Assembly: GCA_041487535.1 (NCBI GenBank)
Contig: JBGPNM010000027.1
Coordinates: forward strand, 1-14,714
Direction of reading: 5' to 3'
Length of the DNA stretch: 14,714 nt
DNA from: JANWHZ01 sp041487535
Lineage (GTDB): Bacteria > Patescibacteriota > Saccharimonadia > Saccharimonadales > UBA4665
Shown here one piece after another: positions 1 to 5,862 of this stretch; positions within the stretch are counted from its first letter, which is position 1; each line of letters opens with the position of its first letter. The notes beneath the pieces are model-generated. The model was not told where the DNA came from, made no database searches, and was given only the letters and a program-made list of their open reading frames with translations. The position numbers and the translations under genes are program-made.

Positions 1-1
1 A

Positions 2-700
2 GAACTCATGGACGAATATTTGGATAACGAATCCAAAAGGCTTCAATCTACCAGTGTTGGTCTATTCAACTACCCAGTGCTAATGGCAGCAGACATCCTG
101 CTGTACGGAGCGAACTATGTACCTGTTGGCGAAGATCAGACACAACATCTGGAGTTTACCCGCGATATTGCTGAGCGCATGAACGCCCGCTTTGGGCAGC
201 TTTTCACTGTGCCCAAGCCGGTGAAAGAGCAGCACGAGTTCTTCGGCAAGGACCAGGGTCTCCGTATCAAGGACCTTATGGATCCGACCAAGAAGATGAG
301 CAAGAGCGACGATACCGGCAGAGGTGTGATCTTCCTTGGCGACGATCCTGATGCAGCTGTTAAAAAGATAATGAGCGCTACAACGGATTCCGTCGGCGAG
401 ATTCATCTGGACCGCGATAAGCAACCAGGCATCAGCAATCTTCTGCAAATTCTCGCTCTGTTGGAGGGCGCCAACCTGGACGAAACAGGTGCTAAATGGG
501 CAGGCAAAACCAGCTACGGCGAGCTGAAGTCAGCCGTGGCAGAGAAAATCAAGTCATTTCTGGAGCAGTTCCAAACCAAGCTGGCGAAAATAGACGAAGC
601 AGCCCTACAGGCAAAGCTTGAGGCTTCGGAAACAGCCATGCGCGAGGCGGCGGGCAAGACCCTTCTGAGCGTCCAGCGGGCAGTGGGCCTGCGTTCGTAA
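2..700 (+). CDS. trpS: Tryptophanyl-tRNA synthetase, C-terminal part (5' end outside window)
   Basis: This class I aminoacyl-tRNA synthetase charges tRNA-Trp with tryptophan in the cytosol. The reading frame is open from the first bases of the window, so the HIGH-containing N-terminus lies upstream; the ATG at 8 is internal, not the start. Visible family signatures are the YPVLMAADILLY stretch, VPVGEDQTQHLE (tryptophan/adenylate pocket region) and the class I KMSKS loop near residue 97 of the visible part. The rest is the usual helical anticodon-binding tail. Codons end in TAA; the next gene's ATG starts 2 nt later, so the two are probably co-transcribed. Identity is very secure from motif order; only the missing N-terminus limits it. 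Confidence 0.97.
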   Translation, partial: ELMDEYLDNESKRLQSTSVGLFNYPVLMAADILLYGANYVPVGEDQTQHLEFTRDIAERMNARFGQLFTVPKPVKEQHEFFGKDQGLRIKDLMDPTKKMSKSDDTGRGVIFLGDDPDAAVKKIMSATTDSVGEIHLDRDKQPGISNLLQILALLEGANLDETGAKWAGKTSYGELKSAVAEKIKSFLEQFQTKLAKIDEAALQAKLEASETAMREAAGKTLLSVQRAVGLRS

Positions 701-702
701 TA

Positions 703-2169
703 ATGAGCCGCGTGCCGTTTTATGCCAACGACGATAGCGACATGCGCTGCATGGTGGCGGTGTACCGCTCTATTTTTAGTTACTTCTTGCGCAAAAAACT
801 GAGCTGGCAAGAGGCGGATGAGTTTGTAGGCTTCCGCGACGGCCATGCGGCATGGACGGTACTGGCGCTTACCAAGATGGCGCGTATGGGCTTTGATATC
901 CGCATGATTGAGCCGTTCAATTATCGCACCTACACTCGCCGCGGGCGTACTTACCTGAAGGAGACATACCCCGATGAGCAGCTTGACTGGCTACTGGCGC
1001 ACTCGAATATTCTGGATATCAAGCCGTATATTCCGGAATTCCTGAAGACAGTACGTTGGGAGAACCGGCGGGCGACCCTGGAAGATATCGACACGATGCT
1101 GGCCGAAAAGCGGCTGGTTTTCGTGGCATTGAATGGGCGAAAGCTGAATGGCCGCGAGGGCTACTCAAACCATGCCGTGCTTATTACCGGCCGGAGCGAT
1201 GACAGCTATATTCTGCACGACCCGGGTTTGCCGCCGAAGCCTGACCGCCGCGTGTGGCGAGACAAGTTGTGGGATGCAATGGGCGGTGACGCACACATGT
1301 CTGAAGTAACCGGATTCAAGCTGGGCAACGGTATCGGCGGCCGGCTGGATCAGTACGTGGTGCTGCAAAAACCGCGCCTCAGCCGCGCTTACACGGTCAA
1401 GCTCATTGCCGACAGCCGCGTGCTCGTGAACGGGTCGCCAAGCAAACCAGGCTACAAAGTTCGCCCGGACGATAGCATCACCATAGACTATGACGAGGCT
1501 GAGCTGGAACAAATCCCTGCGATTGATCTGCCCGTGCTATACGAAGATAAGACCGCGGTAGTCATTAACAAGCCGGCTGGCGTGCTGACGCACAGCAAAG
1601 GCGGCATAAGTACAGAAGGAACAGTGGCGACGTGGTTACGCAGCAGAATCTACGATGTATTGAATGGTGAACGCGGCGGCATTGTGCACCGGCTGGACCG
1701 CGCTACCAGCGGTGTGATGATATGCGCTAAAACGCCGGCTGCACTGAGCTGGCTGCAGAAGCAGTTTGCCGCTCGCAGCGTAACGAAGACATACTACGCC
1801 GTAGTGTCTGGCCACATGCCGCACGATCACGCCCTGATCGATATGCCGATCGCACGTAACCCCAAACGGCCGCAGACATTCCGGGCGGCCAATGGCGGTA
1901 AACCAGCCGTCACCGAGTACTGGGTCCGGGGCCTGAACGATCACGTCTCTTTGCTGGAGTTGCGTCCGCAAACCGGGCGCACGCATCAGCTGCGGGTGCA
2001 TCTTGCTCGGGTCGGCCACCCCATTGTTGGTGATGTACTCTACGGCGGCCAGACGGCGGACCGTATGTACCTCCACGCAACGGGCCTGGAACTGACACTC
2101 CCCAACCACACCCGGCAAATATTCACCGCACCCGTGCCGCCGTCCTTTCAGGCTATGCTACAGACATGA
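703..2169 (+). CDS. Fusion of C39-peptidase-like domain with RluA-family pseudouridine synthase
   Basis: The protein (488 aa) has three parts. Residues 1-205 resemble a papain-like C39-type peptidase domain: Cys16 in the DSDMRCMVAVYR context, His157 in NHAVLITG and Asp173 in YILHDPG are placed as in the Cys/His/Asp triad. Residues 213-265 form an S4 RNA-binding domain (GGRLDQYV, then RVLVNG, then KVRPDD). Residues 275-488 are the RluA catalytic domain: INKPAGVLTH, catalytic Asp332 in HRLDRATSG, and RPQTGRTHQLRVHL. The C-terminal two thirds should convert a uridine in rRNA or tRNA to pseudouridine; which site cannot be told. The N-terminal extension is unusual for RluA and may be an active or dead protease. 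It begins 2 nt after trpS and ends in an ATGA overlap with the delta' gene. RluA assignment is firm, C39 assignment moderate. Confidence 0.93.
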   Translation: MSRVPFYANDDSDMRCMVAVYRSIFSYFLRKKLSWQEADEFVGFRDGHAAWTVLALTKMARMGFDIRMIEPFNYRTYTRRGRTYLKETYPDEQLDWLLAHSNILDIKPYIPEFLKTVRWENRRATLEDIDTMLAEKRLVFVALNGRKLNGREGYSNHAVLITGRSDDSYILHDPGLPPKPDRRVWRDKLWDAMGGDAHMSEVTGFKLGNGIGGRLDQYVVLQKPRLSRAYTVKLIADSRVLVNGSPSKPGYKVRPDDSITIDYDEAELEQIPAIDLPVLYEDKTAVVINKPAGVLTHSKGGISTEGTVATWLRSRIYDVLNGERGGIVHRLDRATSGVMICAKTPAALSWLQKQFAARSVTKTYYAVVSGHMPHDHALIDMPIARNPKRPQTFRAANGGKPAVTEYWVRGLNDHVSLLELRPQTGRTHQLRVHLARVGHPIVGDVLYGGQTADRMYLHATGLELTLPNHTRQIFTAPVPPSFQAMLQT

Positions 2170-3032
2170 AGCCGTTGCTTTTGCACGAACATACCAGGGA
2201 GGCGATCAAGCGCTTTATGGCGCATCCTGGCCATGCACTGCTGTTGGTTGCGCCGCCGGGCGCAGGCAAGGCGACGGTCGCGGATTATCTTGCGAGTAAA
2301 CTGCTCGGCGTGCCTCAGTCTGCGTTAGCGAACCATCCATACTTCAAATCAGTGCAACGGGCGGCAGGCAAGAGTATCTCCATCAGCGAGGTACGAGACA
2401 TCATCCACTTTATGACACTGCGGGCGGCTGGCAGCGGCAGCACAACGCGTGTCGTGGTCATCGAGGATGCACATTCTATGACCACGCAAGCCCAAAACGC
2501 CCTGCTCAAGACTATAGAGGAGCCGCCTGCCGGCACCGTGCTGATTCTGACCGCACCGGACGAGCTATCCGTCCTGCCGACCATTCGTTCGCGCGTCCAG
2601 CTGCTAAACCTCATTATGCCGGCGTCCGGCGACGCTCGAGCGTATTTTACGGCAGACGGTTACGAGGCTTCGGCGGTCGATAAAGCCTTGCTGATCAGCG
2701 GCGGCCTGCCGGGGTTGATGCACGCGCTGCTGGAAGCCGATACGCAGCATCCGCTGTTTGCCGCTACTACTGCAGCAAGGGAAATTCTGCAAGGCACAAC
2801 GTTTGAACGGCTGATACTGGCGGATGAACTCGCCAAGCAGCGCGAACTCGGGCCGAATGTGCTATTTATACTAGGACAAATGGCAAGCACGGCTCTGGAA
2901 CAGGGGCGCGGCAGTGCGGCCGCAGAGCGGCGCTGGCACAAAGTCCTCGCAGCTGTTCACGCGGCTCATGGTCAGACCAATAGCAACGGCCAGGCAAAAC
3001 TCGTGCTCCTCAATTTAATGCTTGCCTTGTAA
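2166..3032 (+). CDS. holB: DNA polymerase III clamp-loader subunit delta' (HolB-like AAA+ protein)
   Basis: At 288 aa this matches the size of delta', the subunit of the sliding-clamp loader that helps load the beta clamp at replication primers. The N-terminal AAA+ core shows a degenerate Walker A (APPGAGKA, residues 29-36, Ala where Ser/Thr is expected), a Walker B-like strand VVVIEDAH (96-103), the family hallmark NALLKTIEEPP (111-121) and a sensor/SRC-region TIRSRV (139-144) in which Cys is replaced by Val. There are no zinc-binding cysteines, which separates it from tau/gamma (DnaX). A weak P-loop agrees with delta' subunits that do not hydrolyse ATP. The start ATG overlaps the stop of the upstream gene (ATGA), implying translational coupling. 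Confidence 0.9.
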   Translation: MKPLLLHEHTREAIKRFMAHPGHALLLVAPPGAGKATVADYLASKLLGVPQSALANHPYFKSVQRAAGKSISISEVRDIIHFMTLRAAGSGSTTRVVVIEDAHSMTTQAQNALLKTIEEPPAGTVLILTAPDELSVLPTIRSRVQLLNLIMPASGDARAYFTADGYEASAVDKALLISGGLPGLMHALLEADTQHPLFAATTAAREILQGTTFERLILADELAKQRELGPNVLFILGQMASTALEQGRGSAAAERRWHKVLAAVHAAHGQTNSNGQAKLVLLNLMLAL

Positions 3033-3033
3033 G

Positions 3034-3042
3034 TGGTATACT
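3034..3042 (+). promoter_or_regulatory. Extended -10 promoter element for the TPR gene
   Basis: TGGTATACT is an extended -10 box (TGn plus TATACT, one mismatch to TATAAT). It lies just after the delta' stop codon. A start site 6-8 nt downstream would fall at about 3049-3051, almost on the ATG at 3052. No convincing -35 box is seen, as is common for extended -10 promoters. Confidence 0.5.
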
Positions 3043-3051
3043 ACGGTAGAT

Positions 3052-3705
3052 ATGTTTGACCTCGTTCTGGTCGGATTTTTCGGTATCCTGGCTTACGGGA
3101 ACGCCCGGGTTCATGACGATGAATTCGCCGCGTTATCCAGAAATGTGGGTACCCGTTTAGGCAAGCTATGGGACATCGCTCACCAGGGTATGCGCGAGAA
3201 CCGCTTTTTGCGTGCAGAGAAGGCGTTGCTTACTATCCTGAAGATCGATGAACGGAACGCCGCTGCGTACAATCGTCTGGGCATCCTGTATGCCAAGCAA
3301 AAAGAATATCGCGACGCCATTGATTGCTTTGAGATCGCCTCCAGCATCGAAGCGACCCCGTCGGCACTGCACAACCTGGGGTTGATCTATTACGAGACCG
3401 AAAATTACGAAAAAGCCGCCGTCGCCTTCGAGCAGGCACTCAAACTTGAAGATAATCTTGCCGCCAGACACGTTGCCTACGCAAAAGTGCATGAAAAGCT
3501 CGGCAACATACGCGTTATGTTCCGCGAACTAGAACAGGCTGTGGAACTGGAGCCGAATAAGGAAACCTACGAGCTGTTAGCCAGAGGTTACCGCGCGCAT
3601 GGCCGTGAAGCTGATGCTGACATAATTGAGGATAAGCTAAAGAAGATGATTGTCAGCTCAGCTCGGCCCAAGCGCATAATCCGACCGCGCAGAGTTGTTA
3701 TTTAA
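3052..3705 (+). CDS. Membrane-anchored tetratricopeptide-repeat (TPR) protein
   Basis: The 217-aa protein begins with a short hydrophobic segment (residues 1-16, LVLVGFFGILAYG) that should act as a membrane anchor. A helical region follows, then at least three TPR units at about residues 43-170, recognisable from AAYNRLGILYAKQKEYRDAI, ALHNLGLIYYETENYEKA and the weaker copy after it. The tail is strongly basic (RPKRIIRPRRVVI), perhaps binding nucleic acid or lipid head groups. TPR proteins are assembly scaffolds; the partner is unknown. I chose the ATG at 3052 over a TTG at 3022, which would lie inside the upstream gene, because the hydrophobic anchor and the extended -10 box both fit 3052. 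There is no Shine-Dalgarno sequence. Confidence 0.85.
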   Translation: MFDLVLVGFFGILAYGNARVHDDEFAALSRNVGTRLGKLWDIAHQGMRENRFLRAEKALLTILKIDERNAAAYNRLGILYAKQKEYRDAIDCFEIASSIEATPSALHNLGLIYYETENYEKAAVAFEQALKLEDNLAARHVAYAKVHEKLGNIRVMFRELEQAVELEPNKETYELLARGYRAHGREADADIIEDKLKKMIVSSARPKRIIRPRRVVI

Positions 3706-3738
3706 AGCAGATCTTTTCCTGTCACTAGTGGGACAAGG

Positions 3739-3767
3739 TTGTCTTTTGACCTCTGTTTTGGTACACT
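3739..3767 (+). promoter_or_regulatory. Promoter of the tRNA-Thr/tRNA-Tyr operon
   Basis: A -35 box TTGTCT (3739-3744) is separated by exactly 17 bp from a -10 box TACACT (3762-3767). The -10 box is preceded by TTGG, with TG one base off the extended position. The predicted start is about 3774, 14 nt before the first tRNA. Confidence 0.6.
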
Positions 3768-3787
3768 TTGCAGGAGTCAGGCACTAC

Positions 3788-3862
3788 GCCACCTTAGCTC
3801 AACGGTAGAGCAACACTTTTGTAAAGTGAAGGTTGTCGGTTCAAATCCGACAGGTGGCTCCA
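3788..3862 (+). tRNA. tRNA-Thr (anticodon TGT)
   Basis: The acceptor stem is GCCACCT paired with AGGTGGC, the D-stem is GCTC/GAGC, the anticodon loop TTTGTAA carries TGT, and the T-arm is GTCGG-TTCAAAT-CCGAC. The discriminator base is T and CCA is encoded. Pair 27-43 is an A-A mismatch. It decodes mainly ACA. Confidence 0.95.
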
Positions 3863-3866
3863 ACTT

Positions 3867-3952
3867 GCAGGGATAGTGAAGCGGTCAAACACGACAGACT
3901 GTAAATCTGTTGGCTTATGCCTTCGGGGGTTCGAATCCCTCTCCCTGCACCA
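3867..3952 (+). tRNA. tRNA-Tyr (anticodon GTA)
   Basis: This class II tRNA has acceptor stem GCAGGGA/TCCCTGC, anticodon stem CAGA/TCTG around the loop CTGTAAA (GTA), a long variable arm (TTGGCTTATGCC region) and a T-arm containing GGTTCGAATCC. The discriminator is A and CCA is encoded. It starts 4 nt after tRNA-Thr, so both come from one transcript. The DNA just after its 3' end holds a recombinase remnant, so this tRNA is a candidate integration site. Confidence 0.95.
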
Positions 3953-4009
3953 TTCAGACATTAAGGCCTCTGCGTCGGCCCGCACGCGCTCGTCGAGTTC
4001 CTTTTGTGA

Positions 4010-4261
4010 TTGATATCTCATGATGACTACCAGGATCGTCGGGAACGGCAAGGGCAAGGGGTAGAGCTGGCCAAAATTTCCGGGAAATACCAGGGACGGA
4101 AGACTGACACGACAACCCACCAACGAATCATTGCACTGCGCACGGCAGGCAAAAGTATTGCGGAAACTGCGAAACTGGCGGCGTGCAGTACGAGCCAGGT
4201 GAAGCGAGTATGGGGGATGCGGGAGGAACATACGGCATCTGCGGGAGCCTATACACCATGA
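4010..4261 (+). pseudogene. Serine recombinase C-terminal remnant (resolvase/invertase family)
   Basis: The frame encodes the tail of a serine site-specific recombinase. The end of the E-helix and the arm (ERQGQGVELAKISG, then KYQGRK) is followed by a helix-turn-helix domain (HQRIIALRTAGKSIAETAKLA, then STSQVKRVW). The catalytic domain with the nucleophilic Ser is absent: the frame is closed by a TGA at 4007-4009 just before a weak TTG, and only 58 nt separate it from tRNA-Tyr. It is therefore a headless fragment and not a working enzyme. It could still bind DNA if expressed, but no promoter or ribosome-binding site is evident. Confidence 0.75.
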
Positions 4262-4358
4262 TCGGGATACCTTTCCTCCCCGATTCCATGCCCATCAACC
4301 TTGGTTTACGAAACTATACAAACAGCCGCGTCGTTCATGGCACATTAAGCAAAGCGCG
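4262..4358. other. Short non-coding stretch between recombinase remnant and Tat-signal gene
   Basis: I see no credible gene, RNA or repeat here. A 77-codon open frame across 4183-4416 has no recognisable protein features and overlaps both neighbours. Confidence 0.5.
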
Positions 4359-4364
4359 TATAAT
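4359..4364 (+). promoter_or_regulatory. Consensus -10 box of the orphan exported-protein gene
   Basis: A perfect TATAAT ends 8 nt before the ATG at 4373. A weak -35 candidate (TTCATG, 4334-4339) lies at a long 19-bp spacing. The start site would be about 4371-4373, so the mRNA is probably leaderless. Confidence 0.55.
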
Positions 4365-4372
4365 AAGTACTC

Positions 4373-4972
4373 ATGGCCGAACAAGTACCACCATCGAAGA
4401 AAGAAGGCTTGAATAGACGCCAGCTCTTAAAGCTTGGCGGCGTAGCTGCTGTGGCAGTGACCCTGGAGACAACGGGTCTGGCCATATTTAACTGGCATAC
4501 CGTAAGAGGGTGGTTTACAACATCTGGCGGACCGTACTTAAATCCTGTTTGGCACAACATCCCCAACGAAACTTCTGATAGTAACTGGGCAACTTTCCCC
4601 GGTGATCCAAGTGCCGCCGGAAAGTGGCAGCGGGACTGGCATGCAGTTGGCCTGATTGGGACCGACACTACCGAGTTTAATAAAATGCAGCAAGAGCATC
4701 CTGGTGGCATCCAAGCGGTAGCGTTTGATCCTGGCGGTAGTGGCAATATACAGGTCGGGATCGATTATGACAGTAAATCATTCTATGGTATCGATGAGAA
4801 CGATCCGAACCAATATATAGCCGGGGCGCGACGTGGCGCAGGCGAGGTAAAATTAGCGCAAGGACTCTATCTCCCACGGCTTGGTTCATTCGTGGTTGCT
4901 AAAACTGTAGCGGTTGGCTCTGCAAACACGGCAACCATGGCACAAGACGTACCTGGCGCTTGGTATGTGTGA
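4373..4972 (+). CDS. Orphan protein with twin-arginine-like signal sequence, function unknown
   Basis: I do not recognise this 199-aa protein. Residues 14-22 (NRRQLLKLG) look like a twin-arginine signal motif, followed by a hydrophobic stretch GGVAAVAVTLETTGLAIF (22-39). The chain is thus either exported folded by Tat or held by an N-terminal membrane anchor. The rest (40-199) is rich in Gly, Asp, Asn, Thr and Trp, typical of an extracellular beta-rich domain, and has no cysteines. The gene stands alone: its own TATAAT lies 8 nt before the ATG, there is no Shine-Dalgarno sequence, and a terminator hairpin follows the stop. It sits between a recombinase remnant and IS-like repeats, so horizontal acquisition is plausible. 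Whether this organism has TatAC cannot be seen here. Confidence 0.7.
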   Translation: MAEQVPPSKKEGLNRRQLLKLGGVAAVAVTLETTGLAIFNWHTVRGWFTTSGGPYLNPVWHNIPNETSDSNWATFPGDPSAAGKWQRDWHAVGLIGTDTTEFNKMQQEHPGGIQAVAFDPGGSGNIQVGIDYDSKSFYGIDENDPNQYIAGARRGAGEVKLAQGLYLPRLGSFVVAKTVAVGSANTATMAQDVPGAWYV

Positions 4973-4977
4973 CGTTG

Positions 4978-5000
4978 AAGAGGTGGATGAACTTCTTTTT
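4978..5000 (+). terminator. Rho-independent terminator after the Tat-signal gene
   Basis: A 7-bp stem AAGAGGT/ACTTCTT (one G-T pair) with a 6-nt loop runs straight into a T tract. It begins 5 nt after the stop codon. Confidence 0.6.
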
Positions 5001-5034
5001 GATTGTAGATGTATGACATTGTAGCGTCTGAGCT

Positions 5035-5117
5035 GTCTCATAAACGGTGACTATTGGAACCACTACCATAAACTTAAATCCCACCCTTAACGTGCTATTT
5101 TGTCCGTTTTCTGAGAC
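5035..5117. repeat. Near-perfect inverted repeat pair, MITE or IS-end remnant
   Basis: GTCTCATAAACGG (5035-5047) faces CCGTTTTCTGAGAC (5104-5117). As reverse complements the arms differ by one inserted base and one substitution, over a 56-bp interior. The interior has no credible gene. Spacing and arm length suit a miniature inverted-repeat element or the collapsed ends of an insertion sequence; the arm sequence resembles IS termini in general style, but the family cannot be named with confidence. Confidence 0.55.
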
Positions 5118-5135
5118 GACCCATGCTGCACTAGG

Positions 5136-5169
5136 CTAAAATAGCTCGCCGAAAGGTAGGCTATTTTAG
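5136..5169. terminator. Strong hairpin with GNRA loop, possible terminator
   Basis: A perfect 10-bp stem CTAAAATAGC/GCTATTTTAG encloses a smaller CC-GAAA-GG hairpin. On the + strand it is followed by a short T-rich stretch (TTTG); on the - strand it would follow the tRNA-like remnant. It may be a terminator or a structured RNA element. Confidence 0.45.
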
Positions 5170-5173
5170 TTTG

Positions 5174-5195
5174 TGGAGGCGAAGGGGACTCGAAC
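5174..5195 (-). other. tRNA- or tmRNA-like 3' end remnant
   Basis: Read on the - strand, this is GTTCGAGTCCCC followed by TTCGCCTCCA: a T-loop, the 3' half of a T-stem, an acceptor strand and an end resembling CCA. The matching 5' T-stem strand upstream is CCCCC rather than GGGG, and no proper 5' acceptor is present, so it cannot fold as a working tRNA. The sequence up to 5227 (including GGTGTAG and GGCTTCAC) faintly recalls a tRNA-Glu body with damage. It is either a tRNA pseudogene or an attachment-site copy left by an integrated element. It is not a copy of the 3' end of any of the three intact tRNAs here. Confidence 0.45.
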
Positions 5196-5249
5196 GGGGG
5201 TGAAGCCATAATCCCTTTCTCTACACCAAAGTGAACTGAATTCGCACAC

Positions 5250-5279
5250 TTTACGTGTTACAGAGAAAAATTGTATAAT
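5250..5279 (+). promoter_or_regulatory. Promoter of tRNA-Thr(GGT) and pspC
   Basis: TTTACG (5250-5255) and a perfect TATAAT (5274-5279) are 18 bp apart. The predicted start is about 5286, some 22 nt before the tRNA. It probably also drives the PspC gene, which begins 13 nt after the tRNA. Confidence 0.6.
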
Positions 5280-5307
5280 TCTCTGGTAGGAAAAATCTTA
5301 TAGTTTC

Positions 5308-5382
5308 GCCCTGGTAGCTCAGCGGTAGAGCGTTTCCATGGTAAGGAAGAGGTCGCGAGTTCAATCCTCGCCCAGGGCTCCA
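5308..5382 (+). tRNA. tRNA-Thr (anticodon GGT)
   Basis: The acceptor stem is GCCCTGG/CCAGGGC, the D-stem is GCTC/GAGC, the anticodon arm is TTTCC-ATGGTAA-GGAAG with anticodon GGT, and the T-arm is GCGAG-TTCAATC-CTCGC. The discriminator is T and CCA is encoded. It is the second Thr isoacceptor in the window and reads ACC/ACU codons. Confidence 0.95.
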
Positions 5383-5394
5383 GATAGGAAGAAT

Positions 5395-5589
5395 GTGACG
5401 AAAAAACTATATCGCTCCAGGACAAACAGGAAGATTGCCGGCGTATGCGGCGGCATTGCCGAGTACTTCGACATAGATCCGGTCGTTGTGCGTTTGTCGG
5501 CAGTTGCGTTGCTGTTGCTCGGCGCCGGGTCAATTGCGCTCGTCTACATCATTATGTGGATTGTCGTGCCGGAAGAGCCGGCTGCTTGA
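5395..5589 (+). CDS. Small PspC-domain membrane protein
   Basis: At 64 aa this is essentially a bare PspC domain. The signature KKLYRSRTNRKIAGVCGGIAEYF appears as KKLYRS, then RKIAGVCGGIAEYFDIDP, then VVRLSAVALLL, with one hydrophobic membrane segment at residues 34-58 and a short acidic end. PspC proteins are inner-membrane factors linked to envelope stress in other bacteria; stand-alone copies like this have no defined role. The start is the GTG at 5395, since upstream codons lie inside the tRNA and an AGGA Shine-Dalgarno (5386-5389) sits 5 nt before it. It lies 13 nt after tRNA-Thr and most likely shares its transcript. Confidence 0.88.
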   Translation: MTKKLYRSRTNRKIAGVCGGIAEYFDIDPVVVRLSAVALLLLGAGSIALVYIIMWIVVPEEPAA

Positions 5590-5614
5590 TCCGGAACGGT
5601 TAATCTGTTAAAAT
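5586..5614 (+). promoter_or_regulatory. Promoter of rpmG
   Basis: TTGATC (5586-5591), a 17-bp spacer and TAAAAT (5609-5614) form a good sigma-70-type promoter, with TGT just before the -10 as an extended element. The -35 box overlaps the pspC stop codon. The predicted start is near 5621, and an AAAGGT Shine-Dalgarno (5629-5634) precedes the rpmG ATG. Confidence 0.6.
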
Positions 5615-5645
5615 GTATAAAATTACGTAAAGGTATTGTGATCTT

Positions 5646-5849
5646 ATGGCAAAAAAGAGTGAGAAACGGAAACTGATCGGTCTGGTGAGCGTGGAATCCG
5701 GCGAGCGCATTTATTACACATCAAAAAATACTATGAATACGCCGGAAAAGCTGTCTTTAAAGAAGTACAGCCCGCGGCTCCGCCGCCACGTCGTCTTTAC
5801 CGAGACAAAGAAGAACCTCGGCCGCAACGAAGTTAAGCCGAAGAAATAG
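5646..5849 (+). CDS. rpmG: Large-subunit ribosomal protein bL33, zinc-free form
   Basis: The 67-aa basic protein matches bL33, a small protein near the E site of the 50S subunit. It shows KLIGLVSVESGERIYYTSKN, then NTPEKLSLKKYSPRLRRHVVFTETKK. The CxxC pairs of zinc-binding L33 are absent, so it is the zinc-independent (C-minus) type. Its tail (NLGRNEVKPKK) is a little longer than in most bacteria. It has its own promoter and a clear Shine-Dalgarno, and is followed after 13 nt by a gene of unknown function that is probably co-transcribed. Confidence 0.93.
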   Translation: MAKKSEKRKLIGLVSVESGERIYYTSKNTMNTPEKLSLKKYSPRLRRHVVFTETKKNLGRNEVKPKK

Positions 5850-5862
5850 TAAGGCAGAGTTT

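Noticed and set aside
3794..4231. 145-codon - strand open frame across both tRNAs
   Set aside because: Its peptide (RDSNPRRHKPTDLQS type) is the well-known false translation of tRNA reverse strands; two solid tRNA genes lie opposite.
4899..5084. 61-codon - strand frame starting inside the inverted-repeat unit
   Set aside because: It crosses the terminator and the end of the Tat-signal gene and has no domain features.
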